Assembly: GCF_035270045.1 (NCBI RefSeq)
Contig: NZ_DATFIP010000086.1
Coordinates: 1-64,000, forward strand
Source of the DNA: Salibaculum sp035270045
GTDB lineage: Bacteria; Pseudomonadota; Alphaproteobacteria; Rhodobacterales; Rhodobacteraceae
Reading direction: 5' to 3'
DNA: 64,000 bases
A program made the position numbers and the translations under genes. Positions 39,680 to 50,935 of this stretch are shown here, in pieces (the first letter of the stretch is position 1; each line of letters starts with the position of its first letter). The notes beneath the pieces are model-generated. The model was not told the origin of the DNA and did no database searches. It saw nothing but the letters and a program-made list of their open reading frames with translations.

Positions 39680-40315
39680 TCAGGTCACCACGCGCAGGGT
39701 CAGATTGATCCGGCCCCCGTCCTTGAGAAGCGCCGAACTGCCGTCCCTGACCCGGTCGATCCCGTGGTAAAGCAGGCGAGCGTCGCCGCCCATGCGCAGT
39801 ACGTCCCCCGAGCGCAGCCAAACACTCTCGGTCTTGCCGCCGCGAGTCGTGTTGCCGATCCGAAACAGCGCCTCGTCGCCCAGCGAGATCGACAGCACCG
39901 GCTGACCGAAGTCGGCTTCATCACGGTCCTGATGCATCCCCATGCGGGACCCCGGCGGGTAGTAGTTCACAAGGCAACATTCAGGCGCACGGTCGCTGCC
40001 AGAGAGCGCCGTCCAGACGTCCAGAACCGAGGGCGGGATCGGCGGCCAGTCCATGCCCTGGGGATGGCGCGGCTCATAGCGGTAGCCGGCCTTGTCGGTG
40101 ACCCAGCCAAAGCGGCCTGCGGCGGTCATGCGCACACTCATCGTCTTGCCCGAGGGCGTCACGGGCACGAAAAGAGGCGCTCGGGCGGCCACCGCGCGAA
40201 TGTCGGCCAGCATCTCTTGCTGGTCCTCCGGCGACAGCCAGGGCTGCCAGAAATCGACCCCGCGCCGACAGAGCGTCGACGCAACGCTCTGTCCAGATTC
40301 CCCGAAATTGCTCAT
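39680..40315 (-). CDS. alkB: AlkB-family alkylated-DNA dioxygenase
   Basis: A 211-residue Fe(II)/2-oxoglutarate enzyme that oxidatively demethylates 1-methyladenine and 3-methylcytosine. Core motifs are CCLVNYYPPGSRMGMHQDRDE (iron ligands H-x-D), GDEALFRIGN, LLYHGIDRV (distal His) and RINLTLR (2-oxoglutarate Arg residues). Length equals E. coli AlkB (216). The start at 40315 (MSNFGESG) is preferred over a longer frame that runs across the dnaK promoter. It is divergent from dnaK. Confidence 0.94.
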   Translation of the reverse strand: MSNFGESGQSVASTLCRRGVDFWQPWLSPEDQQEMLADIRAVAARAPLFVPVTPSGKTMSVRMTAAGRFGWVTDKAGYRYEPRHPQGMDWPPIPPSVLDVWTALSGSDRAPECCLVNYYPPGSRMGMHQDRDEADFGQPVLSISLGDEALFRIGNTTRGGKTESVWLRSGDVLRMGGDARLLYHGIDRVRDGSSALLKDGGRINLTLRVVT

Positions 40316-40333
40316 CGCATTGCCTTTCCCCGG

Positions 40334-40363
40334 CTTGCAGGCCCCTTTGCACCTACCTATATA
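40334..40363 (+). promoter_or_regulatory. Heat-shock (RpoH-type) promoter of dnaK, overlapping a sigma70-type one
   Basis: CTTG (40334-40337), 18 bases, CCTATAT (40356-40362) matches the alphaproteobacterial RpoH pattern CTTG-N17/18-CYTATNT. The same stretch reads TTGCAG-N17-TATATA as a sigma70-type promoter. Transcription would start near 40370, giving a leader of about 100 bases before dnaK. Confidence 0.65.
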
Positions 40364-40469
40364 CGCCGTGATCCGGATTGGGGATGGCCCCGATCTACCA
40401 GAATCCATGAGGCCGGGGTGCCACAACGGGCCCAGCCGCTCAAACCGCCTGAAGGAAGGGATTTGTAAA

Positions 40470-42389
<1,920 letters not shown>

Positions 42390-42406
42390 GGGAAACCACG
42401 CGCCGA

Positions 42407-42440
42407 GGCTGGCCCGCACCCAGTGGCGGGTCGGCCTTTT
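42407..42440 (+). terminator. Partial terminator between dnaK and dnaJ
   Basis: An 11-bp stem with two G-U pairs (42407-42417 with 42426-42436), 8-base loop, followed by TTTT. Such hairpins are known to lower dnaJ relative to dnaK; here it lies 17 bases after the dnaK stop. Confidence 0.6.
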
Positions 42441-42463
42441 GCGACCCATAGGGGGAAACGCGA

Positions 42464-43621
42464 ATGTCCAAACGTGACTATTACGAGGTTCTCGGGGTCT
42501 CCAAGGGCGCCAGCTCCGACGACATCAAGAAGGCCTATCGCAAGAAGGCCAAGGAACTGCACCCGGACCGGAACACCGACAACCCCGAAGCCGAGCAGCA
42601 GTTCAAGGAGGCGGGCGAAGCCTACGAGGTTCTCAAGGATCCCGAGAAAAAGGCCGCCTACGACCGGTTCGGCCACGCCGCCTTCGAGGGGGGCATGGGC
42701 GGCGGTGGTGGTGGTCGCCCGGGCGGCGGCTTTCAGGGCCAAGGCGACTTTGCCAGCGCCTTCTCGGATGTTTTCGACGATTTGTTCGGAGATTTCATGG
42801 GGGGCCGTGGCCCCGGCGGCGGACGCTCGCGGGCGGCCCGCGGCAGCGATCTGCGCTACAACATGCGCGTCACCCTGGAAGAGGCCTATACCGGCACCCA
42901 GAAGACCGTCACCGTGCCAACATCGGTACAATGTGACAGCTGCGACGGCTCGGGCGCCGAGGGCGGCAGCGAGCCGGTGACATGTCCAACCTGTTCGGGC
43001 ATGGGCAAGGTGCGCGCGCAACAGGGTTTTTTCACCGTCGAACGGACCTGCCCCACCTGCAACGGCATGGGCCAGACCATCAAGAACCCCTGCAAGACCT
43101 GCCACGGCGCCGGCCGCGTCGAAAAGGAAAAGCAGCTTGCAGTCAACGTGCCCCCGGGTGTCGAGACCGGCACGCGCATTCGCCACGCGGGCGAAGGCGA
43201 AGCCGGGATGCGCGGTGGCCCGTCCGGCGATCTTTATGTCTTCATCGACGTGATCGAGCACGACCTGTTTGAGCGTGACGGCAACCACCTGTTTTGCCGC
43301 GTCCCCGTTTCCATGACCGCGGCGGCACTGGGTGGGGACATCGAGGTTCCCACGATCGACGGCGGCCGGTCGCGCGTGAAGATACCGGCAGGCAGTCAAT
43401 CCGGCCGGCAGATGCGGCTGCGGTCCAAGGGCATGCCCAGCTTGCGCGGCGGCGGATCGGGCGACATGTTCATCGAACTTTCCGTCGAGACGCCGGTGAA
43501 CCTGACCGCGCGCCAGAAAGAGCTGCTTCGCGACTTCGAGAAGCAGGCCGAGGACAACAACCCGCAAAGCTCGAACTTCTTCAAGTCGGTCAAGAACTTC
43601 TGGGAGTCGATGAAGGGTTAA
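42464..43621 (+). CDS. dnaJ: Co-chaperone DnaJ (Hsp40)
   Basis: A 385-residue type I J-protein that delivers substrates to DnaK and stimulates its ATPase. Order: J domain with YRKKAKELHPDRN (HPD motif), Gly/Phe-rich linker (GGGGGRPGGGFQGQGDF), four zinc motifs CDSCDGSG, CPTCSGMG, CPTCNGMG and CKTCHGAG, then the C-terminal peptide-binding domains (GDLYVFIDVIEHDLFERDG). All zinc cysteines are present. It probably shares the dnaK heat-shock promoter. Confidence 0.98.
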   Translation: MSKRDYYEVLGVSKGASSDDIKKAYRKKAKELHPDRNTDNPEAEQQFKEAGEAYEVLKDPEKKAAYDRFGHAAFEGGMGGGGGGRPGGGFQGQGDFASAFSDVFDDLFGDFMGGRGPGGGRSRAARGSDLRYNMRVTLEEAYTGTQKTVTVPTSVQCDSCDGSGAEGGSEPVTCPTCSGMGKVRAQQGFFTVERTCPTCNGMGQTIKNPCKTCHGAGRVEKEKQLAVNVPPGVETGTRIRHAGEGEAGMRGGPSGDLYVFIDVIEHDLFERDGNHLFCRVPVSMTAAALGGDIEVPTIDGGRSRVKIPAGSQSGRQMRLRSKGMPSLRGGGSGDMFIELSVETPVNLTARQKELLRDFEKQAEDNNPQSSNFFKSVKNFWESMKG

Positions 43622-43666
43622 GCCGCGTTAACGCTTCGGAAAGGGAATCGGCGCAAGTCTGGTGCC

Positions 43667-44458
43667 ATGTCGGACCCGCGCGCCTTTTCCGAAGCCCCCT
43701 TGCCCGGCCTGCAGCCGGACCTTCTGACCGAGAATCATGAGGGGCAGGCGGTCGCCCACGCGCCGCGCCGCCGGGGGAAGCGCCCGCCCTCTTACCTGGC
43801 CGATCACCGCAAGCGCCTGCGTGAGCGGTTCCGGACCGGGGGCGCAACGGCCATGCCAGACTACGAACTTCTGGAACTGGCCCTGTTCCGCGCGATCCCC
43901 CGACAGGACGTCAAGCCGCTGGCCCGGCGCCTGATCGAGACCTTCGGAGACGTAAACGGCGTGCTATCGGCCCCCGTCACCCGCCTGGAGGCCATAGAGG
44001 GCGTGGGAGCGGCCGTGGCCACCGAGCTCAAGATCATCGAAGCGCTGGCCCATCGCATGGCCCGCGCCAAGGTGCTGCGGCGCCATGTCATCAGCAGTTG
44101 GGATGCCGTTCTGGACTACTGCCACACGGTCATGGCCCATCGCGATACCGAGCAGTTCCGAATCCTTTTCCTGGATCGCAAGAACATCCTCATCGCGGAC
44201 GAGGCCCAGGGTCAGGGCACAGTCGATCACGTGCCCGTCTACCCGCGCGAGGTGGTCAAGCGCGCGCTGGAACTCAACGCCTCGGCCCTGATCCTGGTGC
44301 ATAACCATCCCTCGGGCGACCCGACCCCTTCGGACGCCGATATCGACATGACCCGTCAGATCCACGAGGCAGCCAACGCCCTTGGCATCGCCCTGCACGA
44401 TCATCTCGTGATCGGCCGGTCACGCGAGTTGAGCTTTCGCGCGCAGGGGCTGCTTTAG
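43667..44458 (+). CDS. radC: RadC-family JAB/MPN protein
   Basis: A 263-residue protein with an N-terminal helix-hairpin-helix region (VTRLEAIEGVGAAVATELK) and a C-terminal JAB1/MPN+ metalloprotease-like domain. The metal motif is LVHNHPSGDPTPSDAD (H-x-H-x-D type). The N-terminal extension of about 50 residues is Arg/Pro-rich and variable. Despite its name, a role in recombination repair has been questioned, and the biochemical function is open. It follows dnaJ by 45 bases, probably the last gene of the unit, and is convergent with the fusion gene downstream. Confidence 0.93.
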   Translation: MSDPRAFSEAPLPGLQPDLLTENHEGQAVAHAPRRRGKRPPSYLADHRKRLRERFRTGGATAMPDYELLELALFRAIPRQDVKPLARRLIETFGDVNGVLSAPVTRLEAIEGVGAAVATELKIIEALAHRMARAKVLRRHVISSWDAVLDYCHTVMAHRDTEQFRILFLDRKNILIADEAQGQGTVDHVPVYPREVVKRALELNASALILVHNHPSGDPTPSDADIDMTRQIHEAANALGIALHDHLVIGRSRELSFRAQGLL

Positions 44459-44461
44459 GTC

Positions 44462-45964
44462 TCAGCGCCGCGCCCGCACCCACATCTCGACCCTCCGGTT
44501 GGCGCGTTGCCCCATGGGCGTATCGTCGCAAGCCAGCGGCATGGCCTCGCCAAAGGCATCGGTGGCCAGCCCGACGTTGAACGGCAGATCCCCGCCCAGC
44601 GCCCGCATCAGGTCCTCTTTCACAGCCTCGGCCCTGGCCGCAGCAAGATCCCGGTTGGCATCGGCCGGGCCACGCCCGTCGCTGAAGCCCACCAGCAGGA
44701 TGTCACGCCCGTGGTAACGTCCGTCACGGATCGCCTGTGCCAGCAGCATGATATGCGACCGTGACGGCGCGTTCAGCCGGGTCGAGCCGGGGGCAAAGCG
44801 GAAGGTGTTGGAAATGCGGGTATGGCTGTCCATCGCGGTGACCAGGCGCTGCAACTCGCCCAATGGCACGTCCTCGCCAGCCATGCGGATCGCGTTGGCC
44901 AGGCGACGACCCTGGGCCTCCAGCCGAACGGGCACACCGGCCAGGTCCACCAACCCGGCGCGGCGGACAACCAGTTGCGCCGACTCGCCGCGCACCCAGT
45001 CGAGGAAGGCGGCAATCCCGGGATGCGGGCGCCAGGGTGGCAGGTAGAGATAGACCGGGTAGGTCAGTGGATAATCCTCGGTTCGGATCGTGCGGCCCGT
45101 GGCCCGCGCGCGCAATCCACATGGTCCCGAAAGGGCAAGCGGTTTCCAGGGACCTCCAAGCGAGGCGGGCACCAGCCCCAGTCCATCGGGATCAGCCGCC
45201 AGGGCCCCGACCAGCGCACCGGCTTCCCGATGCCAGGTGATCCCAAGCTCGGCACGGCCCCTTGCCGCCTCGGGCAAGAGCCAGGACAGGTCAGGGCCCG
45301 TCGCCGCCAGGAGGTGCAGGTTCATGGCGGCATCGCTGTCGGTCCATGCAACCGGTGCCCCTGACAGTCGCCGCATCAGCGCCGCGAGAGGAATACTGTC
45401 CCGCCGCTGGCCGGCGGCGACCACTGGCACAAGCGCGTCCATGGCCAGGACCCGCCCTTGCCGGGTGCTGGCCAGATCGCCCAGCCCCGTCTTGCGGGCA
45501 CGGTCCAGTTCACGCACCGACAGCGGGTGCGGGGACAAGAAAAGGTCAAAGGGCCGCGCCGGAAAGCCGTCGAGCACATCATCGGCTGTCGCCTCGTGCA
45601 GGTCGAGGTCCAGCCGCGTCCCGGTATCGCGGTGATAGGCCTCCAAGAGCGCGGGGATCAGAAGCTGCCCCGCCTGTCCTTGCACTGCGACGCGCAGCAC
45701 TGGTTGGTCCGTCTTGCCGGGGCAATCGGCTCCGTCACATAGGAGCCCCTCCAGCCGAAGCGACACTCGGCCCGCGTCGGTCTGAAGGGTCAGCACGTCG
45801 CCGTCATGCGCCAGCACCCGCCCCGTCACCTCGACGCCGCCATCGGCCGAGCGCAGGGTGATCGGGTCGGCCCCGACCGGGACGGCCAACAGACAGAAAA
45901 ATGCGGCGAAAATCGCCGCGACTTTCCGTAGTTCCCGATTGCCCCGCACCCATCGCCCCTTCAT
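44462..45964 (-). CDS. Secreted PstS-like binding protein fused to an OmpA domain
   Basis: A 500-residue exported protein with three parts. A signal peptide (about 10-32) is followed by a small beta domain (about 33-85, VEVTGRVLAHDGDVLTLQTDAGRVSLRLEG). A phosphate-binding-protein-like domain follows (about 88-385, starting VLRVAVQGQAGQLLIPALLEAYHRDTG, with GLGLVPASLGGPWKPLALSG and YPLTYPVYLYLPP). The C-terminal OmpA domain (about 400-500) has ISNTFRFAPGSTRLNA, LVGFSDGRGPADANRDLAAARA and GQRANRRVEMWV. The ligand is unknown. It is probably held at peptidoglycan and overlaps the upstream gene by ATGA. Confidence 0.87.
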   Translation of the reverse strand: MKGRWVRGNRELRKVAAIFAAFFCLLAVPVGADPITLRSADGGVEVTGRVLAHDGDVLTLQTDAGRVSLRLEGLLCDGADCPGKTDQPVLRVAVQGQAGQLLIPALLEAYHRDTGTRLDLDLHEATADDVLDGFPARPFDLFLSPHPLSVRELDRARKTGLGDLASTRQGRVLAMDALVPVVAAGQRRDSIPLAALMRRLSGAPVAWTDSDAAMNLHLLAATGPDLSWLLPEAARGRAELGITWHREAGALVGALAADPDGLGLVPASLGGPWKPLALSGPCGLRARATGRTIRTEDYPLTYPVYLYLPPWRPHPGIAAFLDWVRGESAQLVVRRAGLVDLAGVPVRLEAQGRRLANAIRMAGEDVPLGELQRLVTAMDSHTRISNTFRFAPGSTRLNAPSRSHIMLLAQAIRDGRYHGRDILLVGFSDGRGPADANRDLAAARAEAVKEDLMRALGGDLPFNVGLATDAFGEAMPLACDDTPMGQRANRRVEMWVRARR

Positions 45965-47019
45965 CGCGCGGCGAGTTTCAGGTCCTCGAACATGTTTTGC
46001 AAGTAGAGATAGTCACCCACTGCCTCGCAGCCCGGCATTCTCAGGCTCAGGTCCAATGCTTCGGTCGTGCCGTCCGGGCGCACCTGGATGCTCTGGGCGG
46101 CCAGCTCGGCGTTACAGTTCTCGGCTGTGATCCGGGCTTCGGCAACCAGCGCGATATCGCCACGGTCATGTTGGCCCGAGGGAAAGGTATAGACCTCGGC
46201 CATGTGGGGCGCCTCGCCAGCCGCCGGATTCCCCAACCGCATGAGGAACCCGCCCTCACCGGACAGTGCCCGCGCAGTATCGGCGGTGTTCTCGCGAAAA
46301 ATGTGCCCCTCTTCACCAAAGCCCGCGCCGAACTCGTAGGCGCTCAGCATCAGGTCGGGGGTACCGCGCCATTGCAGTATCGCTCGATCGAACCGGTCGA
46401 AATCGGTCACCGTGACAGTACCGACCCCGCCTGAGCCATCGGGGAAGGCGACGACAAAAGCCCCTGTCGGGGCAAGAGCGGGGACATCAAGTGACGCCCT
46501 GCCCTGTGCATCGGTCATGGCGCTGACCCGAAGGCCCTGGTGGTGCAGAACGAAAGGGGCATCCGCATGACAAGGCGCCGTGACCCGAAGGTCGACGGTC
46601 GCTGCCTTGTCTGGCGTACCCTCCAGCGTGACCTGGCACTCCGCACCACGAGGGCGGGCCTCGGCGTCAGCGGTGCCGGGTCGTTGCGGGGCGATATCGG
46701 TTTCGACCGCTGCCAGGTGAACCGGGGCGGCCGGGGTCTCTGGCGGCCGGGTCGGCCCGGGCAGCGACACCACCGCGTCAAGGTCCATAACTGCGGGGGC
46801 GGAGGCCTCGAAGGCCAAACCGGAGAGCCCGGCAGCAGGCTGCGGATCGGGCGCCTCGGCCTGCTTGACACCGGCAACATCGGCGCCCGTGGCGCCATCG
46901 GGCGCATCCAAGCCGAAACGGTTGGCCAAGGCGTCGCCGTTCTGCATGACGAAGCCGATGCCCAACGCAACGCTGAACGTGCCGGCGGCCATGGCGATCT
47001 GTTTGACGCGGGACATCAT
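45961..47019 (-). CDS. Uncharacterised exported/anchored protein between secA and the OmpA fusion gene
   Basis: A 352-residue protein with one N-terminal hydrophobic segment (VKQIAMAAGTFSVALGIGFVM) acting as anchor or signal, an Ala/Pro-rich linker (about 30-125), and a C-terminal part with two beta-rich modules. The modules are a carboxypeptidase-regulatory-like one (HHQGLRVSAMTDAQGRASLDVPALAP) and a C-terminal block with Cys residues (ITAENCNAEL, LRMPGCEAVG). The ATG at 47019 has AAGGAG (47033-47028) 8 bases upstream; an in-frame TTG two codons before is less likely. No family recognised. It is coupled to the PstS-OmpA fusion by ATGA. Confidence 0.8.
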   Translation of the reverse strand: MMSRVKQIAMAAGTFSVALGIGFVMQNGDALANRFGLDAPDGATGADVAGVKQAEAPDPQPAAGLSGLAFEASAPAVMDLDAVVSLPGPTRPPETPAAPVHLAAVETDIAPQRPGTADAEARPRGAECQVTLEGTPDKAATVDLRVTAPCHADAPFVLHHQGLRVSAMTDAQGRASLDVPALAPTGAFVVAFPDGSGGVGTVTVTDFDRFDRAILQWRGTPDLMLSAYEFGAGFGEEGHIFRENTADTARALSGEGGFLMRLGNPAAGEAPHMAEVYTFPSGQHDRGDIALVAEARITAENCNAELAAQSIQVRPDGTTEALDLSLRMPGCEAVGDYLYLQNMFEDLKLAAR

Positions 47020-47149
47020 CCCCAAGTCTCCTTCCCACGATGTGGTCTGGAAGGAAACTGGCGTCTGCCGGTGGCCTCAGGATGACCCAACCGGGGAGTC
47101 TTGGCGTCGGAATTGGGGCAGTATTATGCCCCCGGCACAAAGCTGGGCG

Positions 47150-49876
47150 TCAGGCCAGGCGCCCGTGGCAATGCTTGAACTTCTTGCCCGATCCACAGGG
47201 GCAGGTTTCGTTCCGACCGGGATTGCCCCAGGTGGCGGGGTCATGCTCGTCGAAACCTTCGCGCGTGGCGGCGGCGGCGGCCGCTGCGGCCGGCGCCCCA
47301 GCCGCAGCGCCGCTGGTATTTTCACGCGATGCCGCGTCTTGAAGCTGTTTCTGCTGCTCCTGCAGCTGAGCCATCATTTGCTTCTGTTCTTCCTCGGTCA
47401 TGGGCCGGATCTGCGACAGCTTCTGCGTCACATCGGTGCGCAGTCCGTCCAGAAGCCCCTCAAACAGCTGGAAGGACTCGGTCTTGTATTCGTTCAGCGG
47501 GTCACGCTGGGCATAGCCGCGGAAGCCAACGACCGAGCGCAGGTGTTCCAGCGTCACGAGATGCTCGCGCCACTTGGTGTCGATGGTCTGAAGAAGGATC
47601 TGCTTCTCGATATTGCGCATGGTGTCCTGGCCAAAGGCCTCGGCTTTCTCGACCATGTGCTTGTCCGCCGCCTCTTCAAGGCGTTCACGAATCACGTCGT
47701 TGTCGGCGCCTTCCTCATCGGCCCACTCCATGACCGGCACGTCGATGCCGAGCTTTGCGATGACCTCGGCATAGAGGCCCTCGGTGTCCCATTGGTCGGC
47801 ATAGGTCTTGGGCGGCATGTGAGCGTCGACCAGATCGTCGATGACCTGCTCGCGCATGTCGCTGACGATCTCTGACAGATCCTGCGCTTCCATGATCTCG
47901 CGGCGCTGCCCGAAGATCACCTTGCGCTGGTCATTCATGACATCATCGAATTTCAGCAGCTGCTTGCGGATGTCGAAATTGCGCCCCTCGACCTTGGCCT
48001 GCGCCCGTTCCAGCGATTTGTTCACCCAAGGGTGGACGATCGCCTCCCCCTCTTTCATACCGAGGCCAGACAGCATCTTTTCCAGTCGTTCGGAGCCGAA
48101 GATGCGCATCAGGTCATCCTCGAGCGACAGGAAAAAGGCCGACCTTCCGGGGTCACCCTGGCGGCCAGACCGGCCGCGCAACTGGTTGTCGATGCGGCGA
48201 CTCTCGTGCCGCTCGGTGGCAAGAACGAAGAGGCCGCCGGCTTTCTTGACCGCCTCTTCATCGGCCTCGTGGGCGGCCTCGATGCGTTCGCGAACCGCCT
48301 CGGGATCACCCTCGGGATCGGCTTCGATGGCCTGCATGATCTGAAAATCGACGTTGCCGCCCAGCTTGATGTCGGTCCCGCGGCCGGCCATGTTCGTGGC
48401 AATGGTCACGGCGCCGAGCTTCCCGGCATCGGCGATGATCTGCGCCTCTTGCTCGTGCTGGCGGGCGTTGAGCACATTGTGCTTGACGCCTGCGTCGGTC
48501 AGCAACTGGCTGAGATACTCCGACTTGTCGATCGAGGTCGTGCCCACGAGGATCGGCTGCCCCTTGGCATTGGCGTCCTTGATGGTCTCGACGATGGCAT
48601 CGAACTTTTCCTTGGCCGTGCGATAGACCGCATCGTCGTCGTCGGCTCGGGCAATGGGCTTGTTTGTCGGCACCTCGACCACGCCGAGGCCATAGATCTC
48701 CATGAACTCGTCAGCCTCGGTCAGGGCCGTGCCGGTCATGCCCGAAAGCTTGTCGTAAAGCCGAAAGTAATTCTGGAACGTCACGCTCGCCATGGTCACG
48801 TTCTCGGGCTGGATCTCGCAGCCCTCCTTGGCCTCGATCGCCTGGTGCAGCCCCTCGGACAGGCGTCGCCCCTGCATCATTCGCCCCGTGAACTCGTCAA
48901 TCAGCACGACCTGGCCGTCGCGCACGATATAATCCTTGTCCCGCGTGAAGAGTTTGTGCGCCCGCAGGCCCTGGTTCACGTGGTGGACGACCGTGGTGCT
49001 TTCGGGATCGTAGAGCGATTGCCCCTCGGGCAGCAGCCCGGCTGCGTGCAGGCGCTGTTCAAGGAACTCGTTGCCATCGTCGGTATAGGTGACGCCGCGG
49101 GTCTTCTCGTCCAGTTCGAAATGGTCGTCGTTCAGGTCCGGAATGACCTTGTCGATAGCCACGTAGAGATCGGACCGGTCCTGCGCCGGCCCCGAGATGA
49201 TGAGCGGGGTGCGCGCCTCGTCGATCAGGATGCTGTCGACCTCGTCCACGATGGCGAAGTTGTGCCCGCGCTGCTTCATGTCCTTGAGCTCGGACTTCAT
49301 GTTGTCGCGCAGATAGTCAAAGCCCAGCTCGTTGTTTGTGGCATAGGTGATGTCGCAATCGTAGGCCTGCTTTTTCTCGTCCTCGTCCTGCTGCGGGTAG
49401 ACCACGCCGCATGTCAGGCCCAGGGCATTGTAAACCTTGCTCATCCATTCGGAGTCGCGACGGGCCAGGTAGTCGTTGACGGTGACGATATGCACGCCCT
49501 TGCCGGTCAGCGCGTTCAGGTAGGCCGGGAAGGTCGCAACGAGGGTCTTGCCCTCGCCTGTCTTCATCTCCGAGATATTGCCCTGATGCAGGAAGATGCC
49601 GCCCATCAACTGCACGTCGAAGGCGCGCAGGCCAAGGGCACGCTTGGCGGCCTCTCGGCAATTGGCGAAGGCCTCTGGCAGAAGATTGTCCAGGCTCTCA
49701 TCATCCATGGCGCGCTTTCTCAGCGCCTCGGTCCGGGCCTTCAGATCACTGTCGCTGAGCTTTTCGAACTCGGGCTCGAGCGCGTTGATCCTTTCGACAA
49801 TCGGGCGTGTCGCCTTGATCTTGCGGTCATTGGCGGTCCCAAAGACCTTTTTCGCGATTGTTCCGAAACCGAGCAT
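47150..49876 (-). CDS. secA: Preprotein translocase ATPase SecA
   Basis: A 908-residue motor that drives unfolded preproteins through SecYEG. Nucleotide domain 1 shows EMKTGEGKTLVA (Walker A) and DEVDSILIDEARTPLI. Domain 2 has VTIATNMAGRGTDIKLGG and RGRSGRQGDPG. The C-terminal zinc-binding tail is NETCPCGSGKKFKHCHG (SecB- and ribosome-binding), preceded by an Ala-rich linker. Length fits alphaproteobacterial SecA. It is divergent from the parvulin gene. Confidence 0.98.
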   Translation of the reverse strand: MLGFGTIAKKVFGTANDRKIKATRPIVERINALEPEFEKLSDSDLKARTEALRKRAMDDESLDNLLPEAFANCREAAKRALGLRAFDVQLMGGIFLHQGNISEMKTGEGKTLVATFPAYLNALTGKGVHIVTVNDYLARRDSEWMSKVYNALGLTCGVVYPQQDEDEKKQAYDCDITYATNNELGFDYLRDNMKSELKDMKQRGHNFAIVDEVDSILIDEARTPLIISGPAQDRSDLYVAIDKVIPDLNDDHFELDEKTRGVTYTDDGNEFLEQRLHAAGLLPEGQSLYDPESTTVVHHVNQGLRAHKLFTRDKDYIVRDGQVVLIDEFTGRMMQGRRLSEGLHQAIEAKEGCEIQPENVTMASVTFQNYFRLYDKLSGMTGTALTEADEFMEIYGLGVVEVPTNKPIARADDDDAVYRTAKEKFDAIVETIKDANAKGQPILVGTTSIDKSEYLSQLLTDAGVKHNVLNARQHEQEAQIIADAGKLGAVTIATNMAGRGTDIKLGGNVDFQIMQAIEADPEGDPEAVRERIEAAHEADEEAVKKAGGLFVLATERHESRRIDNQLRGRSGRQGDPGRSAFFLSLEDDLMRIFGSERLEKMLSGLGMKEGEAIVHPWVNKSLERAQAKVEGRNFDIRKQLLKFDDVMNDQRKVIFGQRREIMEAQDLSEIVSDMREQVIDDLVDAHMPPKTYADQWDTEGLYAEVIAKLGIDVPVMEWADEEGADNDVIRERLEEAADKHMVEKAEAFGQDTMRNIEKQILLQTIDTKWREHLVTLEHLRSVVGFRGYAQRDPLNEYKTESFQLFEGLLDGLRTDVTQKLSQIRPMTEEEQKQMMAQLQEQQKQLQDAASRENTSGAAAGAPAAAAAAAATREGFDEHDPATWGNPGRNETCPCGSGKKFKHCHGRLA

Positions 49877-50065
49877 TTTGTCTCCGCGGCCAGATCCAGG
49901 CCCTCATGGCGTCAAAGTATGAGGAGGTTGGTTGTGCCAGACCGGCACGCCGCCTAAGTTCGGGGCCAAGACCGGCCCCCCTCGGGACCTGCTAGGCGAT
50001 GTAAGGGGCCGCAATTCAGGTGTCAACGCCGCGCGCCGACGCGACAGATAAAGGACGGAACCCTC

Positions 50066-50932
50066 ATGTACGATAGCCTCAAGATCGCGACCCTGCTGAC
50101 CGGACTGGCGCTGCCCGCGGGCATGGCCCTGGCCCAGGACCAGGGCACGACCTCGGGCAACGTCGCCGCCGACACGGTGGTCGCGACGGTCAACGGGACG
50201 GATATCACCCTGGGCGAGATGATCATCACGCGTCAGCAACTGCCCGAGCAGTACCAGCAGCTGCCCGACGAGGTGCTCTTTTCGGGCATCCTTGACCAAC
50301 TGGTGCAGCAGCAGCTTCTGGCCGACACGCTGGAAGAGACGCCCAGCCGCCTGGAAATCGCGCTGGCCAACGAGGAACGCGCGCTGCGGGCGGGCGAAGT
50401 CTTGGAGGATATCTACGCCGAAGCCGTGACGGATGAGGCCGTCCAGGCCGCCTACGAAGCGCGCGTGGCCGAAATGGGCGACTCCATGGAGTGGAACGCC
50501 TCACACATTCTGGTCGAGACCCAGGAAGAGGCTGCCGAGATCAAGGACCTGGTCGTAGGTGGCGCCGATTTCGCCGAAACGGCACAGGAACGGTCTACCG
50601 GGCCTTCCGGTTCCAGCGGCGGCGAACTGGGCTGGTTCGGGCCGGGCATGATGGTTGCCCCCTTCGAGGAAGCCCTGACCACCATGGAGACTGGCGATGT
50701 CTCCGAGCCGGTGCAGACGCAGTTCGGCTGGCACATCGTCAAGCTGAACGACACCCGCATGCAGGCGGCCCCAGCCCTTGACGAGATACGCCAGGAAATC
50801 GTCTCGCAACTGCAAGAGAGCGCGCTTCAGGCCCGCCTCGATGAACTGGGCGAGAGTGCCGAGGTCGATCGCGCGGCGGACGGGGATTTCGATCCTGCCG
50901 TGATCAACGATCTGGGCCTGATCGAGGACTGA
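50066..50932 (+). CDS. Periplasmic parvulin-type peptidyl-prolyl isomerase
   Basis: A 288-residue exported foldase. The signal peptide (MYDSLKIATLLTGLALPAGMALA) precedes an N-terminal chaperone-like helical region (about 35-130) and a parvulin domain (about 135-235). The parvulin domain has NASHILVETQEEA, GGELGWFGPGMMVAPFEEAL and VQTQFGWHIVKL, which carry the conserved catalytic-pocket residues of the PpiC/SurA family. A C-terminal helix follows. It helps fold exported proteins, and its position divergent from secA fits this. argJ follows after 3 bases. Confidence 0.92.
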   Translation: MYDSLKIATLLTGLALPAGMALAQDQGTTSGNVAADTVVATVNGTDITLGEMIITRQQLPEQYQQLPDEVLFSGILDQLVQQQLLADTLEETPSRLEIALANEERALRAGEVLEDIYAEAVTDEAVQAAYEARVAEMGDSMEWNASHILVETQEEAAEIKDLVVGGADFAETAQERSTGPSGSSGGELGWFGPGMMVAPFEEALTTMETGDVSEPVQTQFGWHIVKLNDTRMQAAPALDEIRQEIVSQLQESALQARLDELGESAEVDRAADGDFDPAVINDLGLIED

Positions 50933-50935
50933 TCC

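Noticed and set aside
48032..49957. 641-residue plus-strand ORF opposite secA
   Set aside because: Antisense shadow of secA, typical for high-GC genomes; no recognisable protein features.
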